From assembly GCF_031755915.1 (NCBI RefSeq), contig NC_083379.1, positions 22,382,001-22,446,000 of the forward strand: a stretch of DNA of 64,000 nt. The letters run 5' to 3'. The notes under the pieces were generated by a model. It did not search any database. It was not told the DNA's origin and worked only from the letters and a program-made list of their open reading frames with translations. Positions 35,418 through 47,604 of this stretch are shown here, one piece after another (position 1 is the stretch's first letter; the number at the start of each line of letters is the position of its first letter). This DNA comes from Ziziphus jujuba. Lineage: Eukaryota; Streptophyta; Magnoliopsida; Rosales; Rhamnaceae. Both the position numbers and the translations under genes were made by a program.

Positions 35418-36009
35418 CCCTTGACCTAACTGCAATCATTTTAGAGCATCATTACCTTTCAAAGGCAATTGCAATATGGTTTTCTACACGATTTGGACAA
35501 GGACAGAATAATTTATCCGATGATAAAGTTGTAACAGGAAGAAATCAGCTTCACTCAGTACAACTTATGAGGCAAAAGGAAAAGACTTGGGATTGAATAG
35601 ATAGATATCACAGCAAAAACAATACAATAATATATATATATATATATATATACAAGTGCCATGATATGAATCATAACCTAGAATTTATACTTTAATATTA
35701 GCATAAAGTTAGTATATGATACATATATACAAAATTTCTAATCTTCCATGTAACCAAACAATAAAAAATCGCTTCGAAGAACCCACAAAGTGAATGAATA
35801 ATCTAACAAAGTATGTAAAATAGACAAAAACTCATAAAGCCAGTTCTTCCCATTTCCTAACATGTGCGCCTTTGGATTTCACTTGCCATAAAATATCTCC
35901 CTCTCCATCCACAAGCATTAATCCTGGCAGTGCAAGACAGACATCGAAAATTGGCTTTTAGAGCCAAAAATATAGCCCTCAATCATCACGCTCTAATCAT
36001 CTTTCCAAC
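35418..36009 (-). other. 3' flank of the receptor kinase gene
   Basis: This holds the presumed 3' UTR and terminator side of the minus-strand gene. A (TA)n microsatellite lies at 35631-35652. I could not fix a single polyadenylation site. Confidence 0.4.
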
Positions 36010-38091
36010 TCACCTACCCTCCACGGTAGTATTGGACCAAGAGAGAGACATTGAAGAAGACAGAGACTGCTTAATATCTTCAAAAGTAGGGTGTGATCCG
36101 CGTCCAAAATTCTGTGAGAAGTCAGACCACCTATCCTTGGCTTGTATCTTTTGGAGCAAATACGCATTACCTTCACATTCAGATTCATAGAGCTCGCTTT
36201 TACCCTCCAAGACTTTCACAACCTGTCTAATGGTTGGTCTAGCATTTGGGTCAGGATATGCACATAATAGCCCCAAGTGCAATACTCTCTCAGCCTCTTC
36301 CACATTAACTTCACCTTTAGCCCTTAGTTTCTCATCAATGGCATTTACCAATCGCCCTTCAACCATTAGTTGCCAAACCCATTCAACCAAAGGTGGTTTG
36401 CCTTCCTCTATAGGTCGCCTCCCACACATGACTTCTAGTATCAATACCCCAAACCCAAACACATCGGTTTGAGCCGAGGCTCGGCCACTTCGAACCACTT
36501 CCGGGGCCAAATACCCCACGGTTCCAACCACTCTAGTGGTGCTAAGCAATTGGCCATGGCCATGCATCCGAGCTAATCCAAAATCCCCAAGCCTTCCATT
36601 CATTTCCTTGTCTAGTAATACATTGCTTGCCTTAATGTCCCTGTGTAGGACTTTGGCTTCCCATCCTTCATGTAAGTATAGGACTCCAGAAGAAACATCC
36701 TTAAGAATTCTAATTCTTTCTTCAAAGCCCAACATCTTGCTTTCATCACAATCAAAAACCCTCTTATCCAAACTCCCATTTTCCATATAATCATAGACCA
36801 ACATGAAGCTTCCCTTCTCTCTTTTACACCAACCCCTGAACCCCACCAAGTTTCTGTGCTTCAATCTTCCTAGGCTTGAAATCTCAGCCAGAAATTCTCT
36901 CATTCCATCGTTTTCATGAGAAATGCGCTTCACCGCAATCTCTGCTCCTAAAGGTAAAACACCCTTGTAGACATTTCCATTTCCTCCAACACCAATCACA
37001 TTTTCCTCTGAAAATCCTTTGGTTGCCCCCTCGATTTCTTGGTATGTGATTCTGTGTGGCCAATACTCGAGTTCCCATTCTTCCATTTCTGCTCTTTCCC
37101 TCGCTCTACGTCTTTGTCTTTTCATCAAACAGAAACAAAGCACAGCACAGAGAGCAATAGCTACAAAACCTCCCACTGTAATCCCTGCAATGAATCCCGT
37201 CGACCTGAGAAAAGAACCCTTTGGAAGAACAAAGGAAGACAAACCAGTAGTGATCAAACTTTCGCTTAAAGAAATGTTTGAATCGCTGAAGCTCCAAGCT
37301 AAAATCATGTGCCTTTCTACTAACGCCCCAGTTGAGCTTGTAAACCCAATATACATTTCATCTTCAAAAATATCGGACAGATTTAATGGAACACTCAACA
37401 AAGGATTACTTGGTCTTTTCATTCCCACACGCGCCATTGTAACGTTCATAAAAGAATCTGAATAGTCAATCCAAACTTGATAATTTTCTCCATTGTTAAG
37501 CTTCAATTTCTTGAGTGATTTATCATCAGCAGCACCACTTCTGTCGTCTTGCCAATACCCAGCGGAGTGGGCTACCGTAGACTTGAGGGAATTGAGATTG
37601 ATCCCAACATGGTTGTCATCGATATCGTCAAATTCCTGATTCTTAAACACATCGAATTCGACACCGAAGACATGGTTATTTGGGTTCCCATCATTGGTTC
37701 GGTTCAAGAAACCCAGATTCTGAGACGAACTGACTCCGTCGATGCCGGTTTTGGATACAACAATGAAAACCAAGCCATGCCCAGGAAGAATGTTCCTATA
37801 AGGAGCCATGGAGAAGATGAAAGAGGTATAGAACGGGTAGACATAGGACGAATTCTGTTTCTTCGTGCGGATTTTGGACCTGTAAAGAGCACGACCAATG
37901 GAGAAAGTTGTGTCGTTTGTGAGTGTCAGAATGCGGGATTGAATTGTGGCGTTGCCGTAGAGAAGCAACGAGTCAGAGGAGTTGAAGCCATTGTAGACGA
38001 AATCCACTGCCAGAGCTGATGGGAAAGGTATGGTTGTGGAAAGCAGGATTAGCAGGATAAGGAAGACAGGCTTTGGGTGGGTTTTTTCCAT
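36010..38091 (-). CDS. L-type lectin receptor-like kinase, LecRK-VII type
   Basis: A plasma-membrane receptor kinase with an extracellular legume-lectin domain and a cytoplasmic Ser/Thr kinase; such proteins act in defence and cell-wall sensing. The intact, intronless frame extends upstream to 38184 (724 codons), but I prefer the Met at 38091 (693 aa). There a signal peptide (VFLILLILLSTTIPFPSALA) begins, while the 31 preceding residues are a Ser-rich low-complexity leader. In 724-aa numbering: lectin domain about 61-300 (VFGVEFDVFKNQEFDDIDDN, metal-binding region), transmembrane helix about 328-353, basic juxtamembrane, and kinase about 392-660. The kinase has GVGGNGNV (398-405), Lys419, HRD 514-516, DFG 534-536 and APE 560-562. 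The EYWPHRITYQEIE motif before the kinase and the C-terminal VEGR match the LecRK-VII group. It is an RD kinase with all key residues, so probably active. No neighbouring gene suggests a partner. Confidence 0.96.
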   Translation of the reverse strand: MEKTHPKPVFLILLILLSTTIPFPSALAVDFVYNGFNSSDSLLLYGNATIQSRILTLTNDTTFSIGRALYRSKIRTKKQNSSYVYPFYTSFIFSMAPYRNILPGHGLVFIVVSKTGIDGVSSSQNLGFLNRTNDGNPNNHVFGVEFDVFKNQEFDDIDDNHVGINLNSLKSTVAHSAGYWQDDRSGAADDKSLKKLKLNNGENYQVWIDYSDSFMNVTMARVGMKRPSNPLLSVPLNLSDIFEDEMYIGFTSSTGALVERHMILAWSFSDSNISLSESLITTGLSSFVLPKGSFLRSTGFIAGITVGGFVAIALCAVLCFCLMKRQRRRARERAEMEEWELEYWPHRITYQEIEGATKGFSEENVIGVGGNGNVYKGVLPLGAEIAVKRISHENDGMREFLAEISSLGRLKHRNLVGFRGWCKREKGSFMLVYDYMENGSLDKRVFDCDESKMLGFEERIRILKDVSSGVLYLHEGWEAKVLHRDIKASNVLLDKEMNGRLGDFGLARMHGHGQLLSTTRVVGTVGYLAPEVVRSGRASAQTDVFGFGVLILEVMCGRRPIEEGKPPLVEWVWQLMVEGRLVNAIDEKLRAKGEVNVEEAERVLHLGLLCAYPDPNARPTIRQVVKVLEGKSELYESECEGNAYLLQKIQAKDRWSDFSQNFGRGSHPTFEDIKQSLSSSMSLSWSNTTVEGR

Positions 38092-38330
38092 TGTTGAGAA
38101 ACCAGAGGAAAAGGAAGGAGAATCAGACCAAGAAGAAGATGATGATGAGGATGGTTTCCATGGAAAACAGGGTAAAGAAAGCAATTAATGAATGAAACAG
38201 GGGAAGCAGGACAAGTACGAAAGGAAAAAGAGGTGGGGTAGGGTGGCTGGCACTGGTGAGATGAAGGTGGTATCCAATTTTTTTTTTTTATTTTTTTTTT
38301 ATTTTTATTTTTTTTTTAACGTTTTGTTAT
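38092..38330 (-). promoter_or_regulatory. Upstream region of the receptor kinase gene
   Basis: It contains the alternative in-frame start codon (38182-38184) with a Ser-codon-rich stretch, a purine-rich 5' UTR-like segment (38190-38270) and then T-runs (38278-38318). No clear TATA box was recognised. The core promoter is assumed to lie here by position only. Confidence 0.35.
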
Positions 38331-41300
38331 TTGGTCAAACTCAAAATGGGACCGTCAAGTGAATTGCTCTTTTACCATTTTAGCCCTCGTTTGTAAGGTT
38401 AACTACGAATATACTGTTTTACCTTGGAGTTTTTTGCGTGATTCTGTTTTTCTTTTTTTGATAAAATACGTCATTCTCTACTTGGGTAGTCAATAGGGAG
38501 TTTTATGTGATGTGTCAACACCGCTACCGGCATCATTATGCTTCTTCCAGGAAATATCAAATTATTAACTACTTGTAGTTTCACATCTTTTTCGTTTGTT
38601 TCTTTCCCCCTTAGTTTGTCAACTAAAAGGTATATTTAATCATGCATGCAATAGAAAAAGTGAAAATGAAACACCCCCCCCCCCCAAAAAAAAAAAAAAA
38701 AAAAAAAGGAGTAGGCAAGTTTAATTTCCTTTTAATTTGTTAAAGATTATGTTATGAATGTCACATTATATATTGTTGTATGCTTGATGGAAATTTTGAA
38801 TTCATAATTTTTCATTAAAAGATTATATTTTCTATAAAAAAAAAAAAAAAAAACAATACTTTTGTCAATTAGAGTATATTAGGGCTGGTACACAATTAAT
38901 TATTTCCAGAGACAGAAAATTAAAAGTAGAGACCAAAAAATGTTCTATGTATTATGTCTTGGTCGGACGAATTATGTCACCGATTGTAAGGGTGGGGCAG
39001 ATGAACAAATTATTTGATACATTGTGCAACTTGCAAGCTTGGCAGTAATGGCATATTGGTTATTTTGGAAGAAACCAGACCTAAATTGAACATTGTGCAT
39101 AGTTTATAAGGGTCAAGAAGTGGGAGGAGACTCTTTGACCTCGTTCTCTAACCTTCCAAAGTTTTTTTTTTTTTTTAATGATTTTTATGTAATTTTATTT
39201 TAGGGACTAAGCCGACATATAAAAGTAAACCATTGAACAATTTTAAGATAGAAGTTCGTGCTCTCGACTTATAATTTTATAAATCTTGATTGTATTTTGC
39301 TTTTATCATGTTAAAATAATTTTTACTCTAAAAGGAATAAAAGATATTTTTTAAATACGTAATTTTATGATGTCAATATGAAAAATATACAATTTTCACT
39401 CGGACAAATATTCTTCATGTACTTTTTGATTAAAAACTATGTACTCCAACAATATTGAAAATTTGCTTGTGCAATTAAGAAGTGAAACAATCACTGATCC
39501 ATGGAGAGAGTCTAGTTATAATGTTTGCCTTTCTAGGCGTTGGATTTGAGTAATTCAACCAAAAAAAAAAAAAAAAAAAGACCAAACTAAAAACAAAACA
39601 CAAAAAAGGAAAAACAAACCCGTAATTGAGTTTGACTCATCCATTCAAAGGTTAGAAAAGTCAAAATGGACATTTATGAGATTTCAGCTATGCATTTCAA
39701 TAAAAGGACCCGTCCTTGCATTCGAATTAGCATAACGATCTAATACTAATGTTCACATAATCATTTACTATTGCATGGAGACGCTAATCTTTATTTCTTA
39801 ATTTCTTTTATTTTTAAAAAAAGGGTTGGAAGAGTCAAAAACAGATATTTATGACATTTTCACTATCTTGGGGGGGGGGGTGTTTTGGGGACCTGTCCTT
39901 GCTTTTGAATTAGCTGTACGAAATTTGAATTATTCAACATCAATTTGTTTGCTCCGGTTACGGGCAGCTTCATTCTCTTCCCTAAACGATCAGACAAAAT
40001 TGCAAAAACCAAAATTACTCGGAAAGCACTGTAATTATTAGCTAATAGACATAAAGAAACAATTTTTTGGGTAAATCATAAACAAATAAATTTAACCAAA
40101 TGGAGTTGCTAAATGATGTATTTTTTTGCTATGATTCCAAATTGGAATTATCAAAAAATAAAATAAAAAGTGGTGGACTTTCCAATAACATGTGATATAG
40201 AATTCTAAATATATATATATATATATATATACGTGTATGGACGATTGGTTACTTTTAGAATCGTATTAGAGATGTTTGGTACAAAGTGCTCAGCTAGACG
40301 TCATTTAGTTCCTATTTTCTCTGTATAACTTTTACTTTTAAATTTCCTAACATAGTGAATGTCATTTCGTCCTTATAATTTAGTGCCAATGGTCATAATT
40401 GTTTATATATAAGGTTTTAGGCTTGAGTGACCATGATAGCTAAAAAAAATTAATAGGTTTCATTTGTTTTTAACACATATTATACATTAATTATAGGGTC
40501 AATGAATTATTTTAAACGGCTTTTTAGGAAACAATTATATAAGTGTCTAAAATTCAGTATTTGAATTGACAATATTGAAATGAAATTTTTATGTAATATT
40601 GTACATGGCAAAAATAAAGATATATGACCAAAGCAAATTTGTAAAAGACCACTTAAGGAAATTGTTATTAAAATATTATTATTATTGATTAAAGGGGAAT
40701 ATTACATGACATAAGAAAGATAAATTCCAAAATTTTCTTTTTGAAATGATATTTTTAATGAAGGCCAGCAATTCATATTGGTACGTAGCCTATCATAATC
40801 AGGGATAAATGTAATTTTTGATGTCATTTGAACTATTTACACATTAAGAATTGTCATTATTACTCAACGTTTTAGAAAAACACATCCATAATTGGTTCAG
40901 ATAGGACATTCAGATATCACATGCCAACTATATTAACTTTTTTTTTAAGAAAAAAAAACAAAGGAAAGACTTTTTTTTTTTTATATTAAATATTTGACAA
41001 CTATAATTGAGTACAGCTGGCAACTTTTAATTTTATATTTGAAACTGTATACTATTTATTTGATTAAACAAATATCTAGTAGGCGCTAAAGTTTTTATAC
41101 AGAATATTATTATTTATCATAATTAATGATAACTATTATTATATATGTAGTAAATTTTAATTAGAGTATTAAATTTTATTATTTTTTATATTAAAATTTT
41201 AAAAATAAATTATTTAATAGTATTAATGTAAATTGTTCTATTTATATTTATTAGTAGTGACAAATAGTGTATATATATATATATAAAATTATTTATTTTC

Positions 41301-41700
41301 ATTTTAATTTAATTTTTTTACAATGTATTTTGATTTTATGAAATTATAATATCCTTATTAGGTAATTATTTACACTCCGCGCCTGTTAGTTCCTTTTTAT
41401 TTTTTTAAGGGTTAAGTAAATTGTTTGTGTCACCAACAACTTTATATATATATATATAATAATAAAAAAATAAACAAACATACCTCTTCTTTGAAAAAAC
41501 TAGATCCAGTGACTTTAAAAAGTGAAAAATAAAATAGATAAAATTACCTCTTTCTTGAAAAAACTAGATAGATCAGTGTCCTAAAAAATGTCTAAACAAA
41601 AATTCGTGCTTAATGGTGTGAAAGATCTAGAACCATTTTAAATGACCGAAAATCAAACCCGCATGCAAAGCTAGACAAAACTCCACTCTGGTGTACGTTT
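38331..41700. other. Intergenic, AT-rich, low-complexity tracts
   Basis: No supported gene. Notable tracts are C12 followed by A22 (38674-38707), poly-T near 39165, poly-A near 39560, G11 (39870-39880), a (TA)n run (40208-40231) and several shorter ones. A diverged direct repeat of about 90 bp is present at 39649-39735 and 39826-39918 (shared: AGTCAAAA, ATTTATGA, CCTTGC, GAATTAGC). A short repeat around 41480-41575 (ACCTCTTCTTTGAAAAAACT and similar) is also seen. Confidence 0.5.
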
Positions 41701-41717
41701 TCAAAATCAGAATCTAG

Positions 41718-41957
41718 TCAACGACTTACTTTTCTTATAATGACAATTAAGGTAGACCAAAGTTGACATTGCCTATGCACTTGAGACACATATGTATGTT
41801 TTATCTTCAGAAAATCTGAAAAGGCAAATGTTGAGGAAGTTCCGTTCTTTGGATGAACATCTACGTGGACATTCAATGTATTAAATTTTTTTAATTTCAT
41901 GGTATGACCATAAAAACAGCTTAAGAATATCACAACTACGATGATGACATACTTTTT
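41718..41957 (-). CDS. Candidate small secreted peptide (hypothetical)
   Basis: From the Met at 41957 the frame encodes 79 residues with a clear signal peptide (MKKYVIIVVVIFLSCFYGH) followed by a polar tail containing one Cys and many His, Thr and Ser. I do not recognise a family. The frame could start earlier (42035), but the signal peptide argues for 41957. A TATA box lies about 120 bp upstream (42077-42088). Near the 3' end of the frame the bases AAAAGTAAGT (minus strand, about 41729-41738) look like a splice donor, so this could be only the first exon. Expression is unknown, and chance occurrence of such a short frame is possible. Confidence 0.3.
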   Translation of the reverse strand, partial: KKYVIIVVVIFLSCFYGHTMKLKKFNTLNVHVDVHPKNGTSSTFAFSDFLKIKHTYVSQVHRQCQLWSTLIVIIRKVSR

Positions 41958-42076
41958 CATGCATTCACACTTTAGATTGTCTTCTATCCTCCAGAAGCGT
42001 GATGCCGGCAAACATATCTTGCAGGAAAGTCTCACCCGTGTGTATTTTTTAGTGAAAAGTAAACACCTAAGCTAAT

Positions 42077-42130
42077 CCTTTTATAAGGAGGAAAAAGTAA
42101 GGTCTATATTCTCATGATGCATGCAATAGT
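42077..42130 (-). promoter_or_regulatory. TATA box and motifs upstream of the candidate peptide gene
   Basis: The minus strand reads CCTTATAAAAGG at 42077-42088, a good plant TATA box. Slightly further upstream are a TGCATGCA RY-type element (about 42117-42124) and a W-box core (TTGAC on the plus strand, 42131). These are motif matches only; their function is inferred. Confidence 0.4.
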
Positions 42131-42251
42131 TGACCCACTTGTTTCCGTACGCAGATATGTAACGAATTTATAGAGAGAGAAGTGTTGATATAAGTCACAT
42201 TTTAATTTATAAGTTTAAAATGAAAAATCTACTTGGAGCCTAGATATTGTC

Positions 42252-42331
42252 CACAGCCATATCTAGATGCCTTTCGTTATAAATTAAAAGTCACAGCCAT
42301 ATCTAGATACCTTTCACTATAAATTAAAAGT
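42252..42331. repeat. Tandem 40-bp repeat, two copies
   Basis: CACAGCCATATCTAGAT begins at 42252 and again at 42292; both copies end TATAAATTAAAAG. They differ at three or four bases. A (TA)n run follows at about 42353-42371. Confidence 0.9.
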
Positions 42332-42687
42332 TAGTTTCATGAGATCAAATTTATATATATATATATATATAGTTAGTTTGAAGTAAATTTTACTTTACTT
42401 TATTTAATTAAATCAATAATTCATAACTATTAGATCACATAAAAAAATTAAAATTTAAAATTTAAAAAAAGTCAAATATGAATTTAGTAACATACTAAAT
42501 GTTGAAAATGTAGTAATCTTGTCACCTTGTGCAAGCTAAAGTCTACTAAGGTTTGCACCATCTTTTTTTTTTTTCAAGAAATATTTTGTTGAATGTCTTA
42601 AAGCAATATTTATATATATGTTTTATGTTACTTTTAATGTTTTTTAATGCCTAAGTTTTGTTATATTTAGTTTAGAAATTGTCTTTC
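42332..42687. other. AT-rich spacer
   Basis: Nothing coding is seen; only AT-rich sequence and a T-run near 42563. Confidence 0.4.
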
Positions 42688-43440
42688 TGTTGGGTATTGT
42701 TTTTGTTTTGTAAAATGGCTATGTACTGGAAATTGTGTTTCCAACAATATAGGTCCATTGTGGAAGCTATCATATTTTGGGTTGTTTGAACTAGGTTACG
42801 ATTTTTTGATATATTGTAATAGACATGTGAAAGAAAATATAGCAAAAAGAATGACGAAAAGGACTGGGAATCCCAAAATATGCATGTTGTAAGTTGGCAT
42901 AACTGTTGAGATTTCCAACAGTTATGGACCATGGGTTTGAGATGAATTAGAGGCCTTACTTAATTCTTTTGGACTTAGTCTTCTCTAAATTTCATCCTTA
43001 ATATTTCAACTTATCATATGTCAAAATTCAAGCAATTTGGATGAAGATATCTCAGCCTTCCATTAAGTCAAATTAGCATTACTCGATTTGGTGGAGACAA
43101 TTTTTGAAGTTCAAAATCTCACCAACCTTTGCCACATTTGTGCACTCACATGTGAGCTGGTAGTTGAACGGTTATGTATCAGAATTTTGAATGAGAAATG
43201 TGTAATTTTTGAATTTTAAAGATTTTTATTTGGTTTCACACACATGACATGTGTGAGATGAGTTTTGTATCTATATATGCAACAAATAAATGAAAAGAAA
43301 AATCAATTATTGTGCTGTTTAGTTTGTGTGGCCTAATTTAGCATTGTCTCTTCTTCTTCATCTTATTCTTCTTCCTTTCTAACAAAAGTAGTAACAAACC
43401 TCAATATCACCATATCAAAAACAAAAACAAAAATTACGGA
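42688..43440 (+). mobile_element. Probable copia-type LTR (solo or fragment)
   Basis: It begins with TGTTGGGTATTG. It contains a TATA-like TCTATATATGC (43271), a polyadenylation-like AATAAATGAAAAG (43285-43297) and a CT-rich stretch with CTTCTTCATCTTATTCTTCTT (43352-43372), the layout of a plant copia LTR. The 3' end is uncertain, and I found no target duplication or second copy. A 86-codon minus-strand frame inside it is a by-product. Confidence 0.4.
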
Positions 43441-44504
43441 AACACCAAATCAAAAATTGAATTAAAGATTGTGTACAAGATTAACACTTTGTGTATAACA
43501 CTTTTGACCAAGTGAATTCAAAACCACACCAAACTTCAACACTAAAATCCTATTTAGAAAAAATAAACTTTGTTAGGACTTAATGATTAATAAACTTAAT
43601 TTTAAATCTTATTAGATCCAATAGTTGAAAAAGAAAAATCTTATTTAGTTCTCAAATTTTTTCGAGCTTAGAATATATATAAGCCCTGTTTGGTATATTT
43701 TTCACTTCTACTTTTACTTCAATAAAAATACTTCTTAAAAAATTTATTTTTTATTGGTTGTGATTAGACATGTTTCTAAAGGCCTATAGCACTTTATAAA
43801 AATTATCTAAACATTCGAGAAATAGCTTTTTGAATGTTAAACATTGTTTTTGGCTCATAAACATAGTAATTATCACATTAGGAAATCTTAATTTAATCAA
43901 AATTATATACATATCACATATTAGCCATCTCGATGTAAGGATATACTAATTTAATTAATATTATATATCTATATATATTTATATATAAGATTTTGATCTA
44001 CTGAGAACCTAGTTCCTATATCTTACATGTGCTAAGGATTATCACTTACTCAATTACAATTTTAAATTTAATTTAATAGTTAAGGTGTCACATTTTTTTT
44101 ACTTGTCACATCAACACATTCCTTCTCTATTTATGAACTAGATTCCGAACCTAACTTATATATATTATAGAATTGGAATCCGTCTCTTATCGGGAAATTC
44201 CTAAATTAGTTAAAAGCAGGATATTTTTATCCCAAATGCTTATCAATTTGTTGTATTATCAATTGTTATTTAAATTTAAAAATTTAAAATAAAAATGAAA
44301 TGTAGCAACATTTGACATTTACGAAGTAAGAGCCATTAATTTAATAAAGTTAGGATTCCCCACTAGAAAATTCTTGTATAGAATTAATGTCTTGCGAAAT
44401 AGTTTCCAACTTATCCTCCCAAACATGCTAATGTGGATACTAAAAAAAGAATCCACATGTTTTGGCCCACTTGCTTTTATGTAATAATCTTTTTTCTTAA
44501 TATT
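43441..44504. other. Intergenic, probable MITE remnants
   Basis: No gene. The phrase GCCCTGTTTGGTA near 43684 resembles MITE ends, but the partner end could not be assigned. The stretch 43990-44160 has repeat-like composition without defined borders. Confidence 0.3.
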
Positions 44505-45475
44505 GAAAGTCTATGGAAGCGTTCCCAATATATAGTTTTTTAACAAATGATCCTAACTATTAAATCTATCTAATTTAATATTATAAAATTTTCTCTTTAA
44601 AGTGCTTAAAATTCTTATACTTGTATCCAAACACTTATTTTAAGCAGAATATAAATTACATTTATTTGATATGCACAATTTAATTCTTCCAATCATGTTT
44701 CTCTCAACTCATTTATTTATTTTCCTATTTGCAAAACAAATCTGTGGATATTATCTTACTTTTAAACCTTTTTTTTTTTTTGTTTGTTTTTGTTTTTGTG
44801 ATTCTCGAACCTTAAACGATATCAAGTTTAAACAGCTGATATGATATATATAATACTGTAATTATATATATATATATATATATATACATATATGTAACCA
44901 GACACTTTTAATTATCAACTTGATGAATGTAGAGTTAATTTTTTTTTTAAATAAAAATTAGTTGATACTTAATACTACATATTATGCTATCACCTGAACT
45001 AAGAAAAATTGGTTCTATGTATCTTTTTTTATTTTTTTTATTTTAGGTCTGGTTCCATCTATTTATACATAGTCTTTTTTTTTTTTAAACTATATATTTA
45101 GCCTCTGAAAGCGTAAATTTATGGCAATTTACTTGCAAAATTGGAGAGATTAGTTTCGTCAATATAGCTTCTAAAAATTAGAAAGAACAAACCTCACCTA
45201 ATGATCATGTGGGAGTATGTTATTCTAACATAGAAAAATAAATAAATTAGGAAAGAGAAATGTGATTAAAAAAATAATTAACTTATGCATATCAAATAAA
45301 TGTCATTTATGTTTTACTTAAAATAAAAGGTGTTTGGATATGATTATAAAAAATTTAAAGGCTTTAAAGAAAACAAATCTATATCATTAGATTAGACAAG
45401 TTTAAAAGTTAAAATGGTTTGTCATAAGTATTTGTTAAAAACCTTTATATAGAAAACCTCCCTAAAAGTCTATTA
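44505..45475. mobile_element. Long inverted repeat / foldback-type element
   Basis: Arm 1 (about 44505-44735) and arm 2 (about 45225-45475) are reverse complements over roughly 230 bp. For example, GCATATCAAATAAATG on the plus strand at 45287 matches the minus strand ending at 44674, and TTTCTCT...ATTTATTTATTTT... blocks also pair. The arms have diverged by substitutions and small indels. The central loop of about 490 bp contains a (TA)n run (44864-44886). The shape fits a foldback or MULE-like long-TIR element. No transposase is present. Confidence 0.65.
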
Positions 45476-46387
45476 TGGAAAATGAGCTTATTATGATAAC
45501 CTATTAAATTTGATAAAATTATGTAGGTTTCATTTCTAGTAACCATATCACTATGACTTTCTACGTCCTGACCAATTTTACATATGTGCACACATATGAT
45601 TCCTGCGTTATCTACCATTCTAACATTCTGAGGGTGCTTTAATTAAAAAGACGGTGAGGCACACAACCATATTAATAAGACTTTCAATCCAACCAAAAAA
45701 AAAAAAAAAAAGCCTCTATCATTGAGGGTTTGCCTGCCATCATTGTAGGAGGCTTTGATGCAAATATTTTTCAACATCTAGAAAAGTGCAAGTCAATTTT
45801 AATAGTCTTACACATTAAATATTTATGGGTACCAATTCCTTCCCGCAATGAAGAAGGAAGCAAAAAATTTAGAAAAAAGAAAAAATGGATTCAAGCACTT
45901 ATTCGAAGGGCAGCAGAGTCAGCACAAAGATAGTTCATTACTTATAATTATTGGAACAGCAAAAAGCAGCAAGCGCTGCCTTAGGAGATAGGATCACTTA
46001 AATTACCTCACGGAAAATTAATAAGCAATGCAATAACAATGGAAATGGAAATAGAAGAGCACCATATATAGTATAATTTCAGTTCGATAATAGTTCATAA
46101 TCTTCGCTAATAAGTAATTGTTTGCGATTGGCAGAAAAAAAACTAATACTCTTTTTCTATATGGGAACAAATAACACAATATGCTTGAGATAACAAAATA
46201 TTTCCATTGCTAAGCAATAACATTACATATTATGACATGTCATACAAACACACAGCACTTGTCATACAAATACATAAGGCCGGTTCTGACGGCCCATCTT
46301 TAAGGTGTACAAGATGTTATGACCGCACAAGTTCCCACAATCATGAGACACCATAGCCATATAATATAATAAGTTATATATATGTGT

Positions 46388-46422
<35 letters not shown>

Positions 46423-47604
46423 TTTTTTTAGAAGGAACCTATTTTTTACCAAAAGTAGAAGACACAAAATTTAGAGATAAAATGATTCAAAAAATATATA
46501 AATATTAAATTAATATATCTGTTTTTGGAAAAAAAAAATATAGCATACTAATTAAGAAGATTTTATTTATTTATTCTTAAATCCAAATCACAATGAATTA
46601 AGCATGGTTGAATATAATTAAAAGACAATATAATAATGCATAGTAAATATCACTATATACAAAACTAAAACTATATTTTTATCTTATTTTATGGAAAGTT
46701 ATTGGCTAAAAAAAAAAAAGATATTAAATTCATATTTAACTAGCTTAAGATCAAAATTAATAACTTTTTGGGAAATTTTCTTTTACTAAAAGATATATAA
46801 AAAGAAAAAACTATTCATCTTCTTTGTAGCTATGTGACTTACGATTTTATTTATTTGCTTCTACTCTTCTCCATAAACAACACAATTATAAAAGCTTTTG
46901 CAAATGTGATTTTCTATCTTCATTTGACTATAAATTTGTTTTATTTTTAAGGTATTATCTTTGTATTTGTTTCCTTTTCCACTTATTTATTTTTTCTCCT
47001 TTCTTCTCAAAAAATAAAATGCGTCACAAAAAACAACTATCTAGATATAAAAAAGGAAAAACAAAAGAGTTTATGGTGAAGGAATATCTATCCAATCCGT
47101 CAGATCGCATATATCATGTAGATCTGATGATTATGAATTGTTGTCACCCATCATGTGCTGGGCGACTTCACCCACATTAATGGCCTATATATATATATAT
47201 ATAAACTTCTTGGAAGAAAGTTTAAACCTGTAATAATTTAGAGATCCTAGCGACAAAGAGTTCTTTTCACAATTCTAAAAAACCTCTGTACAATATCATT
47301 CTTTATATAATATCATTTAAATATATAAAAAATATAAAACAATTTTATATAATATTTTTAATATTTAAAATACAATTTATAGAGTCTTAATTAAGCCAAA
47401 AAATATTTTTTTTTTCACAAATCGCTTACCAATTAAACCATTCTACGAAAACTCTTCACAATGTTTTTAGATGAAACTGATAGTTATTGAAATTGACAAA
47501 ATTTTCTTTTTAATTAGAACATTTTTGGCCAATGAAAATATGTATACGTTGGAGTGTTCAGTCTCAAAATTATGTATATTTTTAAAGTTACTGAAGACAT
47601 TTAG
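45476..47604. other. Intergenic, no supported gene
   Basis: AT-rich with A17 near 45695, a T-run of about 29 at 46388-46416 and many short ATAT runs. The small frame at 45730-45933 lacks any recognisable domain. No repeat borders were identified. Confidence 0.45.

Noticed and set aside
36010..38019. Several open frames on both strands inside the receptor kinase gene (for example 37019-37465 and 37549-38019 on the plus strand)
   Set aside because: They are antisense or frame-shifted shadows of the strongly conserved kinase/lectin reading frame.
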